A stretch of 64,000 nt of DNA from Microvirga ossetica (GCF_002741015.1 NZ_CP016616.1:4063501-4127500); one strand, 5' to 3'. Positions 38,334 through 48,006 are shown, numbered from the stretch's first letter. Program-made: numbers and translations. Notes: generated by a model from the sequence alone, not told the origin.

Positions 38334-39144
38334 ACATCTGGTAGAAGGTGATGACGATCTCGAACACGATCAGGAGGACGATGATCAGTTCGAGGCGCAA
38401 GGACCGTTCGGTGTCGATGATGTCGGTCAGGGCCTGAGCGGTGTCGCCGAGCACCTCGAGCTTGCGGTGGAGCGCGGTGGCGCGTTCCTTCAGTTCGTAT
38501 TCGTCCTCGAGGCGGGCATAGAGGCGTTCCAGGTCGGGGCGGTCCCATAGCACGTCCGGCTTCTCCTCCACGGCGACGCCGCCCGACATGCGCTGGCGCA
38601 CCAGCAGGGCCTGGCCGACCTGCTTGAGGATTCGGCGGCGGTCGCGAGGGCGCCGGCCCTTTTCGGCAAGGTGCCTGACCGAGGGCTCCACGAGCTCGAA
38701 GGCCGCCGCCGCCTCCCGCTCGTCGCGGGCGAGGGTGGCGCTCTTGGACAGGGCGTCCGCGATGACGATCAGGCGTTCGGTCGAGAGCTGTTTGATGAAG
38801 ATCGGGCCGCCCGGCGGAATCTGGTCGTCCCGGTCGGGCGATATCTCGATGATCGCGGTCTCTTCCTCATGGCGGGCGAACTCGCCCCGGATGCGCTGGC
38901 GCAGGCTGCGGATGATCTCGTCCTCCTCGAGCGGCGTGAGGCCGACGAGAACGGCGACGCCGTAACGGAAGAGGGCGACGAAGCCGTCCTGGCCGGCGCG
39001 GAAGGCGAGGGGGGTCGTGGAGAGCACGTCGCTGCGCTCGAGCCCGGCCACGTCGAGGCGGTCGCCCAGGAGAAGGGCGCGGGCCGTGAGGCGCATGTTC
39101 TGCATCGGTGTGCCGGTCGAGGAGATGGTCTCTGTCATGGTCAT
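38311..39144 (-). CDS. RMD1/YagE family (DUF155) protein
   Basis: 277-residue protein of the RMD1/DUF155 family, known from yeast mitochondria and plastids and present in alphaproteobacteria. Seen here: the N-terminal [14 protein letters not shown], the [17 protein letters not shown] core and a single C-terminal transmembrane helix ([20 protein letters not shown]), giving a tail-anchored topology. Function in bacteria is not defined. ATG at 39138 is an alternative start. Confidence 0.83.
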   Translation of the reverse strand: MTMTETISSTGTPMQNMRLTARALLLGDRLDVAGLERSDVLSTTPLAFRAGQDGFVALFRYGVAVLVGLTPLEEDEIIRSLRQRIRGEFARHEEETAIIEISPDRDDQIPPGGPIFIKQLSTERLIVIADALSKSATLARDEREAAAAFELVEPSVRHLAEKGRRPRDRRRILKQVGQALLVRQRMSGGVAVEEKPDVLWDRPDLERLYARLEDEYELKERATALHRKLEVLGDTAQALTDIIDTERSLRLELIIVLLIVFEIVITFYQMFTGAPGH

Positions 39145-39204
39145 ACGACTAAAATAGGGGGCAGAAGATAGAAGCTAAGCTTCTCCGAGCCAAGTTACCC
39201 CTCC

Positions 39205-39233
39205 TTGACCGAATGAAACGGCTCGTTTAACGT
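39205..39233 (+). promoter_or_regulatory. Probable promoter of the ilvB leader
   Basis: TTGACC (39205-39210), 17-base spacer, TAACGT (39228-39233). It lies 33 bases before the leader-peptide ATG. Confidence 0.5.
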
Positions 39234-39265
39234 CTGCGCAACTTTTGAACTTAAGAGCTGCCCCC

Positions 39266-39316
39266 ATGCGCAAGCTTATTCTCGTAGTACGAGCGCCATC
39301 GACGGAGCGGGATTGA
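39266..39316 (+). CDS. ilvB leader peptide (attenuator)
   Basis: 16-codon open frame encoding MRKLILVVRAPSTERD. The run Leu-Ile-Leu-Val-Val consists only of the branched-chain amino acids whose synthesis the downstream genes serve, the classical design of a transcription attenuator. The frame lies inside a structured leader that ends in a terminator 20-50 bases later, followed by ilvB. The Shine-Dalgarno (AAGAGCTG) is weak. Confidence 0.8.
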   Translation: MRKLILVVRAPSTERD

Positions 39317-39338
39317 CCCGCAGGTCCGGCGATGGCGC
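39293..39338 (+). promoter_or_regulatory. Leader hairpin of the ilvB attenuator
   Basis: GCGCCATCG (39293-39301), within the leader peptide gene, pairs perfectly with CGATGGCGC (39330-39338). Stalling of a ribosome on the upstream Leu/Ile/Val codons would determine whether this stem forms, the usual pause or anti-terminator logic. Confidence 0.65.
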
Positions 39339-39340
39339 AC

Positions 39341-39364
39341 AGGCCCCCTCAGGGGCCTTTTTTA
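39341..39364 (+). terminator. Attenuator terminator upstream of ilvB
   Basis: AGGCCCC (39341-39347), loop CTCA, GGGGCCT (39352-39358), then six T. A textbook intrinsic terminator placed between the leader peptide and the ilvB start. Confidence 0.85.
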
Positions 39365-39413
39365 TTGCCCAAATTCCAAGACACAAAGATGCACAAGACC
39401 CGGAGCAAGTGAC

Positions 39414-41186
39414 ATGAGCGAGACGATGACGGGAGCCGAAATGGTGATCCGAGCCCTGCAGGACCAGGGAGTCGACCATATCTTCGGTTATCCCGGCGGC
39501 GCGGTCCTTCCGATCTACGATGCGCTCTTCCACCAGGACAAGGTGCGCCACGTCCTCGTCCGTCACGAGCAGGGCGCGGTGCATGCGGCAGAGGGCTATG
39601 CCCGCTCCTCCGGAAAGCCGGGCGTGGTGCTTGTGACCTCCGGACCCGGCGCGACGAATGCGATCACGGGTCTCGCCGATGCCATGATGGATTCAATCCC
39701 GCTGGTCTGCATCACCGGCCAGGTGCCGACCCATCTCATCGGCTCCGATGCCTTCCAGGAATGCGACACGGTCGGCATCACGCGCCACTGCACGAAGCAC
39801 AATTATCTCGTCAAATCGATCGAAGACCTGCCGCGGGTCCTGCACGAGGCGTTCTATGTGGCGCAGAACGGCCGTCCGGGTCCGGTGGTGGTCGACCTGC
39901 CGAAGGACATCCAGTTCAAGACCGGCTCCTACGCGCGGCCCTTGAGCAATCAGCACAAGACCTATCGCCCGACGGTCAAGGGCGACATGGACCATATCCG
40001 CGCCGCAATCGAGCTGATGGCCAATGCCAAGCGTCCGGTGTTCTATACCGGCGGCGGCGTCGTCAATTCCGGGCCGTATGCCGCGACGCTTCTGCGCGAA
40101 CTCGTGCGGCTCACCGGCTTTCCCATCACCTCGACCCTGATGGGGCTTGGCGCCTATCCGGCCTCCGACCAGCATTGGCTCGGCATGCTCGGCATGCACG
40201 GCACCTACGAGGCCAATCTCGCGATGCACGAATGCGACGTGATGATCAATATCGGCGCGCGCTTCGACGACCGCATCACGGGACGGCTCGATGCCTTCTC
40301 ACCGTTCTCCAAGCGCATCCATGTGGACATCGATCCGTCTTCGATCAACAAGACGGTGAAGGTCGACATCCCGATCGTCGGCGATTGCGCGCATGTGCTC
40401 GAGGACATGGTGCGCCTGTGGCGGCAGAACGCCCAGGCATCGGATAAGGCCGCCATCAAGGATTGGTGGGGCAAGATCGAGGGCTGGCGCGCGCGCAACT
40501 GCCTCGCCTACCGGAATTCCACGGAGACCATCAAGCCGCAATACGCCCTGCAGCGCCTCTATGAGCTCACCAAGGATCGCGACGTCTACATCACCACCGA
40601 AGTGGGCCAGCACCAGATGTGGGCGGCGCAGTACTTCAAGTTTGAGGAGCCGAACCGCTGGATGACCTCGGGCGGTCACGGCACGATGGGCTACGGCCTG
40701 CCCGCCGCCGTCGGCGTGCAGCTCGCGCATCCCGATGCGCTGGTGATCGACATCGCCGGCGAAGCCTCGATCCAGATGATGCTGCAGGAGATGTCGACGG
40801 CCCTGCAGTACAACCTGCCGCTCAAGGTCTTCATCCTCAACAACGAATATATGGGCATGGTGCGCCAGTGGCAGGAGCTGCTGCATGGCGGGCGCTATTC
40901 GCAGAGCTATTCCGAGTCGCTGCCCGATTTCGTGAAGCTCGCCGAAGCCTATGGCGGCGTCGGCATCCGCTGCGACAAGCCGGGCGACCTCGATGCGAAG
41001 ATCCTCGAGATGATCAACGTGAACCGTCCGGTCATCTTCGACTGCCTCGTCGACAAGGCGGAAAACTGCTTCCCGATGATCCCCTCGGGCAAGGCGCATA
41101 ACGAGATGTTGCTCAACGATTATCTCGGCGAGACCGGAGCCGATATCGGCTCCGTGATCGACGAGAAGGGCAAGATGTTAGTGTAA
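39414..41186 (+). CDS. ilvB: Acetolactate synthase large (catalytic) subunit
   Basis: 590-residue ThDP- and FAD-dependent acetohydroxyacid synthase, first common step of Ile/Val/Leu synthesis. Catalytic Glu52 is in VRHEQGAVHAAEG and the ThDP-binding region runs from IAGEASIQMML to LNNEYMGMVRQW. The usual Asp of the G-D-x metal-binding motif is Glu450 (GEAS) here. The regulatory subunit ilvN lies about 1 kb downstream after a repeat cluster and a GST gene. Transcription is probably controlled by the leader attenuator. Confidence 0.95.
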   Translation: MSETMTGAEMVIRALQDQGVDHIFGYPGGAVLPIYDALFHQDKVRHVLVRHEQGAVHAAEGYARSSGKPGVVLVTSGPGATNAITGLADAMMDSIPLVCITGQVPTHLIGSDAFQECDTVGITRHCTKHNYLVKSIEDLPRVLHEAFYVAQNGRPGPVVVDLPKDIQFKTGSYARPLSNQHKTYRPTVKGDMDHIRAAIELMANAKRPVFYTGGGVVNSGPYAATLLRELVRLTGFPITSTLMGLGAYPASDQHWLGMLGMHGTYEANLAMHECDVMINIGARFDDRITGRLDAFSPFSKRIHVDIDPSSINKTVKVDIPIVGDCAHVLEDMVRLWRQNAQASDKAAIKDWWGKIEGWRARNCLAYRNSTETIKPQYALQRLYELTKDRDVYITTEVGQHQMWAAQYFKFEEPNRWMTSGGHGTMGYGLPAAVGVQLAHPDALVIDIAGEASIQMMLQEMSTALQYNLPLKVFILNNEYMGMVRQWQELLHGGRYSQSYSESLPDFVKLAEAYGGVGIRCDKPGDLDAKILEMINVNRPVIFDCLVDKAENCFPMIPSGKAHNEMLLNDYLGETGADIGSVIDEKGKMLV

Positions 41187-41190
41187 AGAG

Positions 41191-41491
41191 AACCCCTCTC
41201 CCGGATGGGAGAGGGGCAGGGGTGAGGGAAGGCCGCTGATGGTACGAGAACCACGCCAATTCGCACGGGATCTCCGCAAGACGCCAACGTCTGCGGAATG
41301 CGGTGGAGCCTCATCATTCCCCTCCCCCTTGTGGGGAGGGTTAGGGTGGGGGTGTTTCCGCCACACATTGACAGGCTATCGCTCACACCCCCACCTCCAA
41401 CTCCTCCCCACAAGGGGGAGGAGGGTTTGGGCCGCGTCCGCTTTTGCGCTCTCCCACCCTCACCCCTGGCCCCTCTCCCACACGGGAGAGG
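41191..41491. repeat. Cluster of family A hairpin repeats
   Basis: Four hairpins: cccctctcccggatgggaga (about 41195), cccctcccccttgtggggag (about 41321), ctcctccccacaagggggag (41401) and cccctctcccacacgggaga (about 41470). 41381-41423 is an exact reverse complement of 21493-21535. The cluster splits ilvB from the GST gene and surrounds a gene remnant. Confidence 0.8.
41239..41310 (+). pseudogene. Possible remnant of a DUF559-type gene
   Basis: The frame from ATG 41239 reads MVREPRQFARDLRKTPTSAE, which resembles the start of DUF559 (vsr-like endonuclease fold) proteins, where an ARxLRxxxTxAE motif is followed by LWxxLR. After about 20 residues the sequence becomes family A repeat. The match is short, so this is tentative. 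Confidence 0.3.
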
Positions 41492-41507
41492 GGGAAAGCG
41501 TCTGACC

Positions 41508-42185
41508 ATGCCAACCCTCGTCATCGCCAACAAGTGCTACTCGTCCTGGTCGCTGCGGCCCTGGCTGCTGATGAAGCAGCTTGGGATCGCCTTCGACGAG
41601 ATCGTCATTCCGCTCGACCTGCCCGACACGAAGGCGAAAGTGCTCGCGCATTCGCCGGCCGGCAAGGTGCCGATCCTGATTGATGGCGACGTCACCGTGT
41701 GGGAGAGCATTGCCATCATGGAATATATCGGCGATGCCTTCGCGCCGGTATGGCCGCCTGACCGCGGCGCCCGTGCGATGGCGCGCTCGGTTGCAGCGGA
41801 GATGCATGCGGGCGTTCCGGCTTTGCGTTCCGCCTGTCCGATGAATCTTGGCAGGAAATTTGCGCCGAAGGACAGGGGCGAGGCGGTTGCCCGCGATGTC
41901 GCGCGCTTCAGTGAGATCGTGCGCCAGGCGCGCGAGCGCGTCAGAGCCGGCGGGCCGTTCCTGTTCGGCGCCTTCTCTGCGGCGGACGCCATGTATGCGC
42001 CGCTCGCCACGCGCCTCGACACCTATTCCATCGCCATCGACGCCACGACGCGCGCCTATGTGGATGCGATCCTCTCGCTGCCGGCCTTCCAGGAATGGCG
42101 CTCGGCGGCGCTCAAGGAGGAGTGGATCGTCGATGCCGACGAGGTGGATGAGGACGCCATCGACAATTACCGCAAGGCGGCTTGA
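41508..42185 (+). CDS. Glutathione S-transferase family protein
   Basis: 225-residue GST. The thioredoxin-fold N-terminus starts MPTLVIANKCYSSWSLRPWL with Ser residues at the usual active-site position, and has the cis-Pro region GKVPILIDG followed by VWESIAIMEYI; the all-helical domain follows. The ATG at 41508 comes after the repeat cluster. It is wedged between ilvB and ilvN on the same strand, and 31 bases upstream of ilvN. No functional link to branched-chain synthesis is evident. Confidence 0.9.
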   Translation: MPTLVIANKCYSSWSLRPWLLMKQLGIAFDEIVIPLDLPDTKAKVLAHSPAGKVPILIDGDVTVWESIAIMEYIGDAFAPVWPPDRGARAMARSVAAEMHAGVPALRSACPMNLGRKFAPKDRGEAVARDVARFSEIVRQARERVRAGGPFLFGAFSAADAMYAPLATRLDTYSIAIDATTRAYVDAILSLPAFQEWRSAALKEEWIVDADEVDEDAIDNYRKAA

Positions 42186-42216
42186 GAGTTTTGAGGAAAG
42201 TTCGGGAAACGAGACC

Positions 42217-42762
42217 ATGCTCCAGATGAAAACCCATTATCCCGATGCGACCCGCGTCGAGCCCGTGAACCGGCACACGCTCGCGGTCATCGTCGACAAC
42301 GAGCCGGGCGTGCTCGCGCGCATCGCCGGCCTGTTCTCGGGCCGCGGCTACAACATCGAAAGCCTCACCGTCACGGAGACGGAGCACGAGGCGCATATCT
42401 CGCGCATCACCATCGTGACGACGGGCACGAACAGCATCATCGAGCAGATCAAGAGCCAGCTCGAGCGTCTGGTGCCGGTGCACCGCGTGATCGATCTGAC
42501 GCTCACCGGCGAGGCGGTGGAGCGCGAGCTCTGCCTCGTGAAGGTGGTCGGCAAGGGCGACTATCGGGTCGAGGCGATGCGCCTTGCATCCGCCTTCGGC
42601 GCCCGCACGATGGACGCGACGCTGACGTCGTTCGTCTACGAGCTCACCGGCACGACGGAGGAGGTCGAGCGCTTCATCAAGCTGATGACGGCGGTCGGTC
42701 TCGTGGAGGTCTCCCGCACCGGCGTTGCCGCCATGGCGCGGGGCGCGGAAGGGATCCTGTGA
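42217..42762 (+). CDS. ilvN: Acetolactate synthase small (regulatory) subunit
   Basis: 181-residue regulatory subunit that gives valine feedback control and full activity to IlvB. The N-terminal ACT domain reads HTLAVIVDNEPGVLARIAGL then FSGRGYNIESLTV; the second conserved domain carries ELCLVKVV and ASAFGARTMDAT. Start ATG 42217; a second Met lies three codons later. Its TGA overlaps the ATG of the next gene (TGATG). Confidence 0.95.
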   Translation: MLQMKTHYPDATRVEPVNRHTLAVIVDNEPGVLARIAGLFSGRGYNIESLTVTETEHEAHISRITIVTTGTNSIIEQIKSQLERLVPVHRVIDLTLTGEAVERELCLVKVVGKGDYRVEAMRLASAFGARTMDATLTSFVYELTGTTEEVERFIKLMTAVGLVEVSRTGVAAMARGAEGIL

Positions 42763-43172
42763 TGAGGCGCATCTCGGTTGCCGTCGCTGGTGCTGTTCTC
42801 ACTGTCGGCACTGAAGCCGCTATTGCAGCGAGTGGTTCGCTGATCGATGAGTTCGGGAATTGCCATCCTCTCAAGTCGAGTGACAACGAGAATGTTGCTC
42901 TCCGGGTGGTGCTCGGATGGGGTTTCGAAGGAATTCGGCATAGTAGCGAGCCTGATCCCGACAAGCCGGGAGAAAGGATGCGTACGGCAACCGACAACAG
43001 CTGGAAGGTGACAGTTTACAAAGACCGAAACTGGCTTCTCTCCCGTGGAAGATCGCGAGAAAGCAGCAACGGCAAATACGTTCAGGAACTCTGCACCATC
43101 CTGCGGGGTGAGAAAGCCATGTTCTTTACGGAGGGTGAGTTCTCGTCAGAGAAGCACAAACTCACCCCCTGA
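42762..43172 (+). CDS. Secreted protein of unknown function
   Basis: 136-residue protein starting within the ilvN stop codon. The N-terminus is a signal peptide (ISVAVAGAVLTVGTEAAIAA), so it is likely periplasmic. The mature part contains two Cys residues and no recognised domain. Its base composition is lower in GC than the surrounding ilv genes, suggesting a later arrival. The 3' end overlaps the convergent DUF924 gene by 11 bases. Confidence 0.65.
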   Translation: MRRISVAVAGAVLTVGTEAAIAASGSLIDEFGNCHPLKSSDNENVALRVVLGWGFEGIRHSSEPDPDKPGERMRTATDNSWKVTVYKDRNWLLSRGRSRESSNGKYVQELCTILRGEKAMFFTEGEFSSEKHKLTP

Positions 43173-43707
43173 ACTCGCTCTCTTTCAGGAACGCTTCCTC
43201 CTCGGGCGTGATCTCGCGGCCCAGGATGGCGTTGCGATGAGGGAAGCGGCCGAAGCGGGCGACGATCTCGTGATGGTGGCGTGCCCATTTCGAGGAATCC
43301 TCGCCGAGGGCTTCGTTCAAGCTCACCGAGCGCTCCTGATCCTCCAAGGATTCGGAGTGCATGAAGGGCAGGTAGAAGAACCGCCGGAAGTCGGGCTCCA
43401 CCTGTTTGTCGAAGCCGCGTTCGATGGCGCGGTCGGCGGCCATCAGGGCGACCGGATCGGCTTTGTAGGTTTCGCGCTTCCCCCGGAACATGTTGCGGGG
43501 GAACTGGTCGAGGAGGAGAATAACGGCGAGCGCACCCTCGGGGTTAAGCTCCCACTCGTTGAGATCGCCCCGTGCGGCGGCCTCGTAGGTGGGCAGGAAG
43601 CGGTCGCGGCAGATCTGGTCGAAGGTCTCATCCTTCGAGAACCATTTCTCCGTTCCGGCCTCGCGCCAGAAAGAGACGACTTCGTCGGGAGTGGCAAGGC
43701 GCTGCAT
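43162..43707 (-). CDS. DUF924 family protein
   Basis: 181-residue all-helical protein of the DUF924/YPR-like family. Family blocks seen: VVSFWREAGTEKWFSKDETF, LAVILLLDQFPRNMFRGKRE, YLPFMHSESLEDQERS and ARFGRFPHRNAILGR. TPR-like fold known from structures; function unknown. Convergent with the secreted protein gene. Confidence 0.9.
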   Translation of the reverse strand: MQRLATPDEVVSFWREAGTEKWFSKDETFDQICRDRFLPTYEAAARGDLNEWELNPEGALAVILLLDQFPRNMFRGKRETYKADPVALMAADRAIERGFDKQVEPDFRRFFYLPFMHSESLEDQERSVSLNEALGEDSSKWARHHHEIVARFGRFPHRNAILGREITPEEEAFLKESEFRG

Positions 43708-45006
<1,299 letters not shown>

Positions 45007-45098
45007 GCCGTTCCAGGCGTCGCGGCCGGCCTGCGCCGAAAGTCGGTATAAGCCGCTAAGCCAAATGTAAGTTTGTCACCGCGGCGTAATCCCGCTAG

Positions 45099-45128
45099 AG
45101 CATCGGAGGAACCCTCCGATGCTTTTTT
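45099..45128 (+). terminator. Rho-independent terminator after ilvC
   Basis: AGCATCGGAGG (45099-45109), loop AAC, CCTCCGATGCT (45113-45123), then six T. The stem ends share the AGCATCGG sequence of family B repeats. It ends 7 bases before the next ATG. Confidence 0.85.
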
Positions 45129-45134
45129 GCTGCG

Positions 45135-46883
45135 ATGACCGTTAAAGGCTTGATTGACGACCTGTCGGATTTCGACCCCCCGCTCTGGGCCGGGCTTGAT
45201 CCTGTTGCGCGTCTCGAGTTCCAGTCCCGGCTCCAGCGCATCCACCTGCCGGGCGGCGCGGTCCTGTTCCAGGAAGGGGATCCGGCGGATTCGCTCTATA
45301 TGGTCATGTCGGGAGCGCTCGGCGTCTCATTCCAGGGCGGCCATGGCGAACAGCGGCGCATTGCCCGCATCGAGCCGCCCGAGACGGTCGGGGAAATGGC
45401 GCTCATTACCAATGCACCCCGTTCGGGCACGGTCACGGCGCTCAGGGATTCCCTGCTGCTCAGGCTGGCTCGAGAGGATTTCGACCACCTGATCGAGCGC
45501 TGGCCCTCGGTCATGCTCTACCTTTCGAGGCTCCTGGCCGACAGGCTTCGGGCGGCGACACACAGTGCGCCAGTCACCTTCATGCCGACGACCTTCGCCC
45601 TCGTTCCTGTGACGAAGGGCGTGGATGCCACGGATTTCGCGCAGGCCCTCCTCCGGGAGATGCGCCGCAGCCAGGGTGCGGGAATTGACCTGATCGATGC
45701 GATGCCGTCCGAGGCTGATGAAAGCTGGCTCTATCGCTTCGAGGCTGGCCACTCACGTGTGATCTACGTGGCGTCCGAACCGTCGGGTCACTGGACGGAG
45801 CGGTGCATCCGCCATGCGGACCACGTCATATTCGTCGCCCGCCCCGGCGAGCCCCTGGCCTGCGATGCCGAGGCGCTGCTGCGTACCGCATCATCCTGGC
45901 GAAGGCACGATCTCGTTCTGCTACAGGAGCCGGATGCGAGCCGTCCCGCGCCGGCGCATCCATCGCTCGACGGACTTCCCATCGATCAGCGCCTCCAGCT
46001 TCGTGAGAACAATCTGTCAGACTTGCAGCGGCTCATCCGCACCTCGAGCGGGCAGGCCGTCGGTCTCGTCCTGGCCGGCGGCGGTGCGCGGGGCTTTGCC
46101 CATCTCGGTGCCATCCAGGCGCTGCGGGAATACGAAATCCCCATCGATCTGGTCGGAGGGACCAGCATCGGGGCTCTCATGGCAGCCACCTGCGCCATTC
46201 AGATCGGTATCGACGAGGCGAAGGCTCTCATGCGCGAAGCTTTCGTGACGCGGCCGCCCCTGAACGACTACACCCTGCCTCTCGTCGCGCTGGTGCGCGG
46301 CCTCAAGGTCGATGCGCGCCTGGTCGCGCATTTCGGCGAGCGGAACATCGAGGATCTCTGGCTGCCCTTCTTCTGCGTCTCCTCCAACCTGACGACGGGG
46401 ACGACCCATGTGCATCGGAAGGGGGCCTTGTGGCGCGCGCTCCGGGCGAGCCTTGCCATTCCAGGCCTGCTGCCGCCGGTGGTCGAGCAGGAGGGGGTTC
46501 TGGTCGACGGAGCCATGATGAACAATCTGCCGGCGGATGTGATGGCCGACCTCCAGAGAGGGCCGGTGCTCGGGATCGATGTGGCCCGGGACGCGGCCTT
46601 CACCGGTCCAGACGACGCCAGGAAGGCGCCGCTGCTCCGCCGTCTTCTCGGTGTGCCTGCCGACGCTCCGGATATAGTCAGCCTGCTCTACCGCTCGGCA
46701 ACCATCTCAAGCGAAGCTCAGACGCTCAAGGCACGGGCCCATGCGGCCCACATCATCCACCCGCCTCTCGCCGACGTGCCGCTGCGCGGCTGGGAGCATT
46801 TCGAGAAGGTTGTGGAGATCGGCTACCGGCACACGCGCGAACGCATCGAAGCAGGGGCTCTCGAAGGGTTCAAACCCACCTGA
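45135..46883 (+). CDS. Cyclic-nucleotide-binding and patatin-like phospholipase fusion
   Basis: 582-residue protein related to the neuropathy-target-esterase/RssA group. An N-terminal cNMP-binding domain (about residues 25-140; PGGAVLFQEGDPADSLYMVM, VGEMALITNAPRSGTVTA) precedes a linker of about 160 residues and a patatin domain: GGGARGFAHLGAIQ near 315, nucleophile Ser344 in GGTSIGAL and Asp458 in LVDGAMMNNLP. It would deacylate lipids, possibly under cyclic-nucleotide control. The canonical phosphate-binding GE...RxA pattern is altered (GEMALI...PRSGT), so ligand binding is uncertain. Confidence 0.9.
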   Translation: MTVKGLIDDLSDFDPPLWAGLDPVARLEFQSRLQRIHLPGGAVLFQEGDPADSLYMVMSGALGVSFQGGHGEQRRIARIEPPETVGEMALITNAPRSGTVTALRDSLLLRLAREDFDHLIERWPSVMLYLSRLLADRLRAATHSAPVTFMPTTFALVPVTKGVDATDFAQALLREMRRSQGAGIDLIDAMPSEADESWLYRFEAGHSRVIYVASEPSGHWTERCIRHADHVIFVARPGEPLACDAEALLRTASSWRRHDLVLLQEPDASRPAPAHPSLDGLPIDQRLQLRENNLSDLQRLIRTSSGQAVGLVLAGGGARGFAHLGAIQALREYEIPIDLVGGTSIGALMAATCAIQIGIDEAKALMREAFVTRPPLNDYTLPLVALVRGLKVDARLVAHFGERNIEDLWLPFFCVSSNLTTGTTHVHRKGALWRALRASLAIPGLLPPVVEQEGVLVDGAMMNNLPADVMADLQRGPVLGIDVARDAAFTGPDDARKAPLLRRLLGVPADAPDIVSLLYRSATISSEAQTLKARAHAAHIIHPPLADVPLRGWEHFEKVVEIGYRHTRERIEAGALEGFKPT

Positions 46884-46921
46884 GATCGCTCGAACAGCCG
46901 GAACACCGCTACGTCTGATGG

Positions 46922-47012
46922 CTAGCGCATCGTGCGGAAAAGTGGATCCGGTTTTCGCTGACGCGGCCCTCTGGGTCCGCCCCGAACGATGCGCTCTTCA
47001 AAGATGCTCTAG
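46922..47012. repeat. Family C repeat, full-length copy
   Basis: Starts ctagcgcatcgtgcggaaaa and ends cgatgcgctcttcaaagatg; the most complete copy of the element also seen at 6398 and 51901. Confidence 0.75.
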
Positions 47013-47058
47013 CGGGAAGGCTTCGAGACGGAGCGACTTTCGGCGGGCCGCGCCACGC

Positions 47059-47724
47059 TCAACCTGCCTTTCGCTTGGCCAAAATCATCGCCAAGGGATT
47101 GGGCTTCGCTTCCCCGACTCGATGAAGCGTGTTCCGGTCCTGATGGGCAAAAGGCGCGTCCCGGCCATGCACCAGCAGTTCGGTATCGGTCACGTAGCTC
47201 CAGCTCCCGTCCGGATGGAAGGTGATCGTGATCTGGTAGCTGTTCGTGCGGAACGCCTGCTCCAGAAAGGTTGTCGAGCAGATGCCATATTCGGTCTGCC
47301 CGCGGGTTGCCGTCACGACGATCTCGTTCGAATCGGGTGTCGCCTGCCCCGCCGCGATGGCGACTTGCCCGCGCGGGATGGCGATGGTCTGCATGACGAG
47401 GCCGGTGGCCGGCTCCCACAGCCAATAACCGACCTGATCGTGGAAGGTGATGTCCTCTTCCTCGGTCGTGATGTGGATGTGGTAGCGCAGGCCATAGAGC
47501 AGTTGTGGTCCGTTCGTCTGCGGGTCGATCGCCTGAAAATCGATGTTTTCGATGAAAACGCGCCGCTCCGGGCCTTCCGCCTTGGGGTTGAGGTCGACGC
47601 CCTTGCGCGCGCGCCAGCGCCCCGCCAGCCGCCGCAAGGGGCCCAGATTATTCAGCGTCTCCGGATCGACGTCGCTGGGTTCGGTGAATACGTCCGTGAC
47701 GGCCGTCATAGGCGAGGGGGTCAT
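47059..47724 (-). CDS. Haem-binding beta-barrel (FABP/nitrobindin-like) domain protein
   Basis: 221-residue protein with LGPLRRLAGRWRARKGVD, the family start LxxLxGxWxGxG, then alternating beta strands typical of the FABP-like/DUF1794 barrel (LRYHIHITTEEEDITFHDQV, YWLWEPATGLVMQTIAIPRG). Haem binding in this clade is inferred from the domain family. The ATG at 47724 follows AGAGAGG. Confidence 0.75.
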   Translation of the reverse strand: MTPSPMTAVTDVFTEPSDVDPETLNNLGPLRRLAGRWRARKGVDLNPKAEGPERRVFIENIDFQAIDPQTNGPQLLYGLRYHIHITTEEEDITFHDQVGYWLWEPATGLVMQTIAIPRGQVAIAAGQATPDSNEIVVTATRGQTEYGICSTTFLEQAFRTNSYQITITFHPDGSWSYVTDTELLVHGRDAPFAHQDRNTLHRVGEAKPNPLAMILAKRKAG

Positions 47725-48006
47725 GGCGCAACCTCTCTGTTTGCAGCTGGAGGGACAAGCGTACACCCGACAACGATTGTCCGCTGGGGCTGTGGCAGCA
47801 ACGGCGACCCCGATCATGTCATAGGGCGGTCCGTAGCTGCGAGAGGTCCTGTTTCACTCGCTCGAGTGTGCCGGCCGGATCTGAAACGAGCCTGCGCGAA
47901 GCCGCCTGGGACAGGGGCTTAGCGGGATCATCCGTCGGCGAGGTCATGCCTGGATCGAATCATGAATGCCGGTCTGGAGGAATCCCTCGCCCCCAATCTG
48001 CCCCGC
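47725..48006. other. Gene-free space
   Basis: 281 bases between two leftward genes. Open frames here lack RBS and plausible composition. No convincing repeat or RNA seen. Confidence 0.4.
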
